Below are positions 5,143 through 9,791 of a DNA stretch of 9,791 nt, one piece after another. The stretch covers positions 1 to 9,791 of the forward strand of contig CAYLRE010000176.1 in NCBI GenBank assembly GCA_964385715.1. Direction: 5' to 3'. The translations under genes and the position numbers were made by a program. This DNA is from MB-PLM-2 sp964385715 (GTDB lineage: Bacteria; Planctomycetota; Planctomycetia; Pirellulales; UBA7805). Below the pieces are notes generated by a model. That model did not search any database. It saw only the letters and a list, made by a program, of their open reading frames with translations, and was not told the origin of the DNA. The first letter of the stretch is position 1; every line of letters starts with the position of its first letter.

Positions 5143-8100
5143 ATGATCGGCCTCTGCTGTTCGTCTTATTCCCGGTTCCTGTTGGCCGGCTCGATTTCGC
5201 TCGTTTTGCTCGCCATGCCACCTGATGCCGATCTTCAGGCTGCCGAAGAAGCAGGCGAGTCGCATGCGAAACCGGTCGACTTTACTCGCGATATACGTCC
5301 GCTGTTGTCGAATTCCTGTTTTGCGTGTCACGGATTCGATGAAGCGGAACGCGAAGCCGACCTGCGGCTCGACGATCGTGAGAGCGCCGTCGACGATACC
5401 GAGGCGATTATTCCTGGCGACGCTGAGGCGAGCACGCTGTTCGAGCGGATCACGAGCACCGACCCGGATCTTCAAATGCCGCCGGCTGGCTCCTCCCAGC
5501 CCGCATTAACGAAGGATCAAATTGAGTTGATTCGTCGCTGGATCGACTCGGGAGCCGAGTACGCCGACCACTGGGCCTACGAGAAGATCGATCGCCCAGA
5601 AGTTCCCGAGGTTAAAGCCGTCGAGCATCCGGTTGACTCGTTTGTTCGTCAACGTCTTCAGAAGCAAGGTGCGACTCCGTCGAAAGAAGCCGACCGGCGG
5701 ACGTTGATTCGTCGTTTGAGTTTCGATTTGACCGGCCTGCCACCGACGCCAGAAGAGGTAGCAGCTTTCTTGGCGGACAAGTCGGAGAACGCCTATGAGA
5801 AGGTGGTCGATCGGTTGCTCGCTTCGCCTCACTACGGCGAGCGAATGACGATCGATTGGCTCGATTTAGTTCGCTACGCCGACACGAATGGCATTCACGG
5901 TGACAGTTTGCGTGAGCACACGCCCTATCGGGATTACGTGATTGATGCATTCAACAACAATAAACCGTTCGATCAATTCACGATCGAGCAGTTGGCCGGC
6001 GACCTACTACCTAACGCCACGATCGAACAGAAGATTGGCTCGGGCTACAACCGTCTTAACATGACGACGCGGGAAGGCGGTGCTCAGCCAAAGGAATATC
6101 GGGCCAAGTACGCTGCCGACCGGGTGCGCAATGTGTCCAGCGTCTGGATGGGAACAACGTTGGGTTGTGCCGAGTGCCATGACCACAAGTACGACCCGTT
6201 CACGACTCGCGATTTCTACACGCTGGCGACCTACTTCGCAGATATCAAGGAGAACGCGGTCGAGAAGCAGGTGCCGACGCGGCTGCCGACGCCGGAACAG
6301 CAGGTTCAACTCGATGAATTGAATGAGAAGGTGATTGCGGCCCGCGATGTGCTCAAGACGCAGACGCCGGAACTTGACGTGGCCCAGGCTGAGTGGGAAG
6401 CCGACCTGGCTTCCCGGCGTGCGGTTTGGACGACGGTCATGCCCAGCAGTGCGGTTAGTGCCCACGGAGCGACGCTCAAGATTCTTGAAGATGGTTCGAT
6501 CCTGGCCAGTGGCACCTCGCCGGACATTGATCTTTACACGGTCGAACTGGAAACGACGCTGGCCGAGATCACGGCATTCCGGTTTGAAATGTTGCACCAT
6601 GAATCGCTGCCGAATAAGGGTCCTGGCCGGTCGTACAGCGGAAGCCTCGTGATCAACGAGATGGAGCTTGAGGTGATCACGCCCGAGGGTGTCCAAAAGG
6701 TAGAACTTCACAAATCATCATCCACGTTTGACGCTCCTGGCTACACCGCGGCTCACGCCATCGATGGCAAGACCGAAGCGGTCGATCGTGGCTGGGCGGT
6801 GGCCCCGCAACTCGGTATTTCCCACGAGGCGGTCTATCACACGAAGACTCCGCTCGGAGACGGCACGCCGGTGAAGCTGCGAATCACGATTCATCAGAAT
6901 CATGGTCGTGAGCGAACGTTGGGCTATTTCCGCTTCTTGGCCACGAATGACAACGCGGACGAGAAGATCGTGCAGGCCGGTGGAGAAGACGAGCTAGATA
7001 AGGCCTTGGCCGATGCTCTCGCGACGCCGCTCATCGAACGAACGGACGAAGAGAAGAAACTCGTTTCCCAGCGATTCCGCGACATCACGTCGGTATTGGA
7101 GCCAGCGCGTCAGGCGATCAAAGACATTGAACAAGAACGGCATGCGTTTCTGGAGCCGATTCCGTTGGTACTGGTCAGCGAAGCGATCGAACCGCGAATG
7201 ATGCGGGTACTTCCGCGTGGTAACTGGCTCGACGATAGCGGTGAGATCGTGCAGCCGGAAACGCCGGAGTTTATGTTTGCCCTCGATACCGGTGAACGCC
7301 GGCAGACGCGTTTGGATTTGGCGAATTGGCTCGTCCACGAGGACAATCCGCTCGTGGCCCGCGTTACCGTTAATCGCCTTTGGAAGATGTTGTTTGGCAA
7401 GGGCCTGGTGACAACACTGGGTGACTTTGGATCCCAAGGTGACGTTCCCTCGCACCCCGAACTTCTCGACTGGCTGTCGGCCGAATTCCGCGAGAGTGGT
7501 TGGGACGTAAAGGGAATGCTCAAGTTGATCGTGATGAGCGAGACCTACCGACAGTCTTCGGTTTCCAGCGAAGACGACCGACGTCGAGATCCCTTCAATC
7601 GGCTGCTCGCTCGACAGGGACGCTTCCGCCTTGAGGCTGAAATTGTCCGCGACAACGCACTCGCGGCCAGTGGGTTGCTGGTTCGCAAGGTTGGCGGCAA
7701 AAGCGTGCGGCCGTATCAACCGGCCGGCTACTACGCTCACCTGAATTTCCCGAAGCGAAAGTACTACGCCGACAAGGGCGAGAAACAGTACCGTCGCGGC
7801 GTCTACACACACTGGCAGCGGACGTTCTTGCACCCCAGTTTGAAGGCCTTCGACGCTCCGACGCGAGAAGAGTGTTCTGTTGAGCGGCCGCGCAGTAACA
7901 CGCCGCTGGCGGCGCTCGTGCTGCTCAATGATCCTACCTACGTGGAGTCTTCTCGAGTGTTGGCGACACGGATGCTGACCGAGGGCGGTTCTTCGGCGGC
8001 GGAGCGAGTCAAATTCGCGTTTGCGCAGGTTCTGCAACGCGAGCCGACGGCGAGTGAACTGACGGTAGTCAGCAAGGTCATCGAACTTCACCTAGGGAAT

Positions 8101-8247
8101 TATCGCAGCGACACGGAGGCGGCTAAGAAGTTTGTATCGGTCGGAGACAAGCCGGTTCCAGATGGGATCGATGTCGCGGAATTGGCTGCGTACACGTCGG
8201 CGGGGCGAGTGATTATGAATCTTCACGAGACCATTAACCGATACTAA
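5143..8247 (+). CDS. Exported PSCyt1 / PSCyt2 (DUF1549) / PSD1 (DUF1553) cytochrome-like protein with an inserted beta-rich module
   Basis: This is a 1034-residue planctomycete-type exported protein. Residues 1-34 are a Sec signal peptide (hydrophobic 12-25, likely cleavage near LQA-AEE). PSCyt1 (about 46-140) carries the haem motif C59-F-A-C62-H63, the segment DLRLDDRESA (73-82), and QMPP (111-114), whose Met112 could be the distal haem ligand. PSCyt2/DUF1549 (about 163-370) has RRLSFDLTGLPPTPEEV (190-206), WLDLVRYADTNG (239-250), and a second motif C342-A-E-C345-H346 followed by DHKYDP. Residues 440-605 form a beta-rich insertion that resembles a galactose-binding or discoidin-like fold, with helical segments on both sides. 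PSD1/DUF1553 (about 715-1033) includes RLDLANWL (723-730), NRLWKMLFGKGLV (744-756) and SHPELLDWLSAEF (770-782), and ends NLHETINRY. The protein probably acts in the periplasm or on the cell surface with the downstream DUF1501 protein, possibly in redox chemistry on a polymer. That role is inference; no member's reaction is known to me. Confidence 0.93.
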   Translation: MIGLCCSSYSRFLLAGSISLVLLAMPPDADLQAAEEAGESHAKPVDFTRDIRPLLSNSCFACHGFDEAEREADLRLDDRESAVDDTEAIIPGDAEASTLFERITSTDPDLQMPPAGSSQPALTKDQIELIRRWIDSGAEYADHWAYEKIDRPEVPEVKAVEHPVDSFVRQRLQKQGATPSKEADRRTLIRRLSFDLTGLPPTPEEVAAFLADKSENAYEKVVDRLLASPHYGERMTIDWLDLVRYADTNGIHGDSLREHTPYRDYVIDAFNNNKPFDQFTIEQLAGDLLPNATIEQKIGSGYNRLNMTTREGGAQPKEYRAKYAADRVRNVSSVWMGTTLGCAECHDHKYDPFTTRDFYTLATYFADIKENAVEKQVPTRLPTPEQQVQLDELNEKVIAARDVLKTQTPELDVAQAEWEADLASRRAVWTTVMPSSAVSAHGATLKILEDGSILASGTSPDIDLYTVELETTLAEITAFRFEMLHHESLPNKGPGRSYSGSLVINEMELEVITPEGVQKVELHKSSSTFDAPGYTAAHAIDGKTEAVDRGWAVAPQLGISHEAVYHTKTPLGDGTPVKLRITIHQNHGRERTLGYFRFLATNDNADEKIVQAGGEDELDKALADALATPLIERTDEEKKLVSQRFRDITSVLEPARQAIKDIEQERHAFLEPIPLVLVSEAIEPRMMRVLPRGNWLDDSGEIVQPETPEFMFALDTGERRQTRLDLANWLVHEDNPLVARVTVNRLWKMLFGKGLVTTLGDFGSQGDVPSHPELLDWLSAEFRESGWDVKGMLKLIVMSETYRQSSVSSEDDRRRDPFNRLLARQGRFRLEAEIVRDNALAASGLLVRKVGGKSVRPYQPAGYYAHLNFPKRKYYADKGEKQYRRGVYTHWQRTFLHPSLKAFDAPTREECSVERPRSNTPLAALVLLNDPTYVESSRVLATRMLTEGGSSAAERVKFAFAQVLQREPTASELTVVSKVIELHLGNYRSDTEAAKKFVSVGDKPVPDGIDVAELAAYTSAGRVIMNLHETINRY

Positions 8248-8269
8248 ATCAGACAAGACTCACAAAAAT

Positions 8270-8296
8270 GGAAATGAACTGCTGTCCGGAAATGAA
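8270..8296 (+). repeat. 9-bp direct repeat in the PSCyt/PSD1-DUF1501 gap
   Basis: GGAAATGAA occurs at 8270-8278 and at 8288-8296, offset by 18 bp, between the stop of the cytochrome gene and the start of the DUF1501 gene. It may be chance. A regulator or RNA-binding site is possible but unsupported. Confidence 0.35.
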
Positions 8297-8334
8297 TCGG
8301 GGCGGCCGACATTTATCCTGCCTTGGGCCTAGCT

Positions 8335-8339
8335 AAGGA
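8335..8339 (+). promoter_or_regulatory. Ribosome binding site for the DUF1501 gene
   Basis: AAGGA lies 7 nt before the ATG at 8347, which supports this start over the in-frame ATG at 8362. A CCTT at 8321-8324 could pair with the AAGG of this site across a 10-nt loop. That is a weak hairpin that might reduce initiation, but it is too short to call regulatory. Confidence 0.65.
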
Positions 8340-8346
8340 CCGCGTT

Positions 8347-9791
8347 ATGACGCAACCCAACATGAACTTTGCTGAAGCGATTCGCCTGCAACTTGCACGT
8401 CGTACCTTTCTTCGTCGTGGCTCGATCGGTCTCGGCTCCGCCGCGCTGGCCGCCACGTTGGGCCCGACGCTACCGCTGGGTAATTCCGCTGCGGCGGCAA
8501 CGGGCGGCAACGAAGACCCGTTGAAGAAACCGCACTTCAAGCCCAAGGCCAAGCGAATCATCTATCTTTGCATGGCCGGTGGTCCGTCGCATCTTGAGAC
8601 GCTCGATTACAAGCCGAAGTTGGCCGAGATGCATGGGCAGGCGATGCCCGAATCGTACACCAAGGGGCAGCCCATCGCGCAGTTGCAGGGTAAGACGTTA
8701 ACCTGCTTCGGACCGCAGCATCCGTTCAAGAAATTTGGCGATTCTGGTCAGCATATTAGCGGCCTGTTCCCGCACATCGGTGGTGTGGCCGACAAGCTCT
8801 GCATCATCAACTCGATGCGTACCGAGCAGATTAACCACGACCCGGCTCATACTTTTATGAATACCGGTTCGTCGGTGTCTGGTCGTCCTTCGTGGGGATC
8901 GTGGATGCTTTACGGTTTGGGAAGCGACAGTGATAATCTGCCCGGTTTCGTGGTGCTGACTTCGGTCGGTAACCATGGTCAGGCGCAGCCGATCGCGGCT
9001 CGGCAATGGCACAGCGGATTCCTGCCCAGCTGTTACCAAGGTGTCGAGTTTCGCTCCACAGGCGACCCGGTGTTGTATGTCGGAAATCCCGCTGGCGTGA
9101 ATGGCAAGCAGCAGCGCGAGATTGTCGAGGCGATCAACGAATTGAATCGTCAGCACGACAACCTGGTCGACGATCCCGAGATTGCGACCCGCATCGCGCA
9201 GTACGAGATGGCGTTCAAGATGCAAACGAGCGTGCCGGAGTTGATGGACATCTCCGATGAATCACAAGCGACGCTTGACATGTACGGCACCAAGGGGGGC
9301 GACGGGTCATTCGCGGCCAACTGTCTGCTCGCGCGGCGATTGGCCGAGCGGGGTGTCCGATTCACCCACGTTTATCACCGCGGCTGGGATCACCACGAAG
9401 GAATCAAGGGGAATGTTGCCGGCACCGCTCGCGAGGTCGACCAGGCGTCGGCGGCATTGATTAAGGATTTAGATCAGCGTGGGATGCTGGAAGACACACT
9501 AGTCCTATGGGGGGGTGAGTTCGGCCGAACTCCGATGGGACAGGGGAGCGGACGAGACCACCATATTAAGGGGTTCTCTATGTGGATGGCGGGTGGCGGA
9601 GTCAAGCCTGGAATTACCTACGGGGCAACCGACGAATTGGGCTATAACGCGGTAGAAAACGTGTTTCACGTTCATGATTTTCACGCCACGGCCCTCCATC
9701 TAATGGGGGTCGACCACCTCAAATTGACGTACCGCTTTCAGGGGCGTGATTTCCGCCTCACCGATATCGATGGCCATGTGATGCACGATCT
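8347..9791 (+). CDS. DUF1501 family protein, Tat-exported, alkaline-phosphatase-like superfamily (C-terminus just off the right edge)
   Basis: There are 481 complete codons with no stop. The last residues (GRDFRLTDIDGHVMHD) match the usual C-terminal end of the family, so only a few residues should be missing. The N-terminus has a twin-arginine signal: ARRTFLRRG at 17-25 (R18-R19-x-F-L), then a hydrophobic stretch SIGLGSAALAATLG (26-39) and a likely cleavage site near NSAAAA (46-51). Family segments are IIYLCMAGGPSHLETLDYKP (71-90), NHDPAHTFMNTG (163-174), WDHHEG (347-352), VLWGGEFGRTP (386-396), GRDHH (402-406) and FSMWMAGGGVKPG (410-422). The conserved His and Asp residues in the last four are probably metal ligands, as in alkaline-phosphatase and sulfatase-like enzymes. 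The gene starts 99 bp after the PSCyt/PSD1 gene on the same strand, with no terminator between them, so the two are likely co-transcribed. The substrate is unknown; a phospho- or sulfo-ester hydrolase acting on exported polymers is a guess from the fold. Confidence 0.93.
   Translation, partial: MTQPNMNFAEAIRLQLARRTFLRRGSIGLGSAALAATLGPTLPLGNSAAAATGGNEDPLKKPHFKPKAKRIIYLCMAGGPSHLETLDYKPKLAEMHGQAMPESYTKGQPIAQLQGKTLTCFGPQHPFKKFGDSGQHISGLFPHIGGVADKLCIINSMRTEQINHDPAHTFMNTGSSVSGRPSWGSWMLYGLGSDSDNLPGFVVLTSVGNHGQAQPIAARQWHSGFLPSCYQGVEFRSTGDPVLYVGNPAGVNGKQQREIVEAINELNRQHDNLVDDPEIATRIAQYEMAFKMQTSVPELMDISDESQATLDMYGTKGGDGSFAANCLLARRLAERGVRFTHVYHRGWDHHEGIKGNVAGTAREVDQASAALIKDLDQRGMLEDTLVLWGGEFGRTPMGQGSGRDHHIKGFSMWMAGGGVKPGITYGATDELGYNAVENVFHVHDFHATALHLMGVDHLKLTYRFQGRDFRLTDIDGHVMHD

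Noticed and set aside
5116..5475. A 119-codon minus-strand frame covering the start of the PSCyt/PSD1 gene.
   Set aside because: It is antisense to the signal peptide and PSCyt1 domain, including the CXXCH motif, and has no domain of its own.
6994..8091. A 365-codon open frame on the minus strand.
   Set aside because: It lies wholly antisense to the DUF1553 part of the plus-strand gene, whose protein is clearly recognisable. The antisense translation has no recognisable domain and is rich in Arg and Gln, as expected of a shadow frame.
8248..8346. A possible terminator between the PSCyt/PSD1 and DUF1501 genes.
   Set aside because: No stable hairpin with a T-tract is present. The gap is short and the two genes are probably co-transcribed.

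Overview
The window looks like a chromosomal segment from a planctomycete (phylum Planctomycetota, probably close to the Pirellulales). The main reason is the pair formed by a large exported protein with PSCyt1, PSCyt2/DUF1549 and PSD1/DUF1553 domains followed by a DUF1501 protein, an arrangement that is heavily multiplied in planctomycetes and uncommon elsewhere. Base composition is moderately GC-rich and even across the window. I saw no tRNA, rRNA, CRISPR array, insertion sequence or phage gene.

Left part, minus strand (1-4774). From upstream to downstream the order is glcD, glcE, glcF, a hairpin that looks like an intrinsic terminator, and then the 5' part of an M14-like carboxypeptidase gene that runs off the left edge. 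The three glc genes encode the FAD subunit, the second FAD-domain subunit and the iron-sulfur subunit of a glycolate dehydrogenase (possibly a D-lactate or other 2-hydroxyacid dehydrogenase). Together they would oxidise a 2-hydroxyacid and pass the electrons through GlcF to the membrane quinone pool. None of the three has a good Shine-Dalgarno sequence, and glcE uses TTG as its start.

Centre (4775-5142). This is a 368-bp divergent intergenic region, with promoter-like elements facing outward in both directions.

Right part, plus strand (5143-9791). A 1034-residue Sec-exported protein carries two CXXCH haem motifs and an inserted beta-rich module. After 99 bp comes a Tat-exported DUF1501 protein of the alkaline-phosphatase-like superfamily, cut by the right edge only a few residues before its expected end. 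Both genes have clear ribosome binding sites. They are probably co-transcribed and act together outside the cytoplasm; their biochemical role is not established.

The points most worth a second look are the replaced zinc-ligand motif in the M14-like protein, the helix-flanked inserted module in the cytochrome protein, and the export of the two partners by different routes. The overall gene content is otherwise ordinary for a planctomycete, and I found no clear evidence for a wholly new system.
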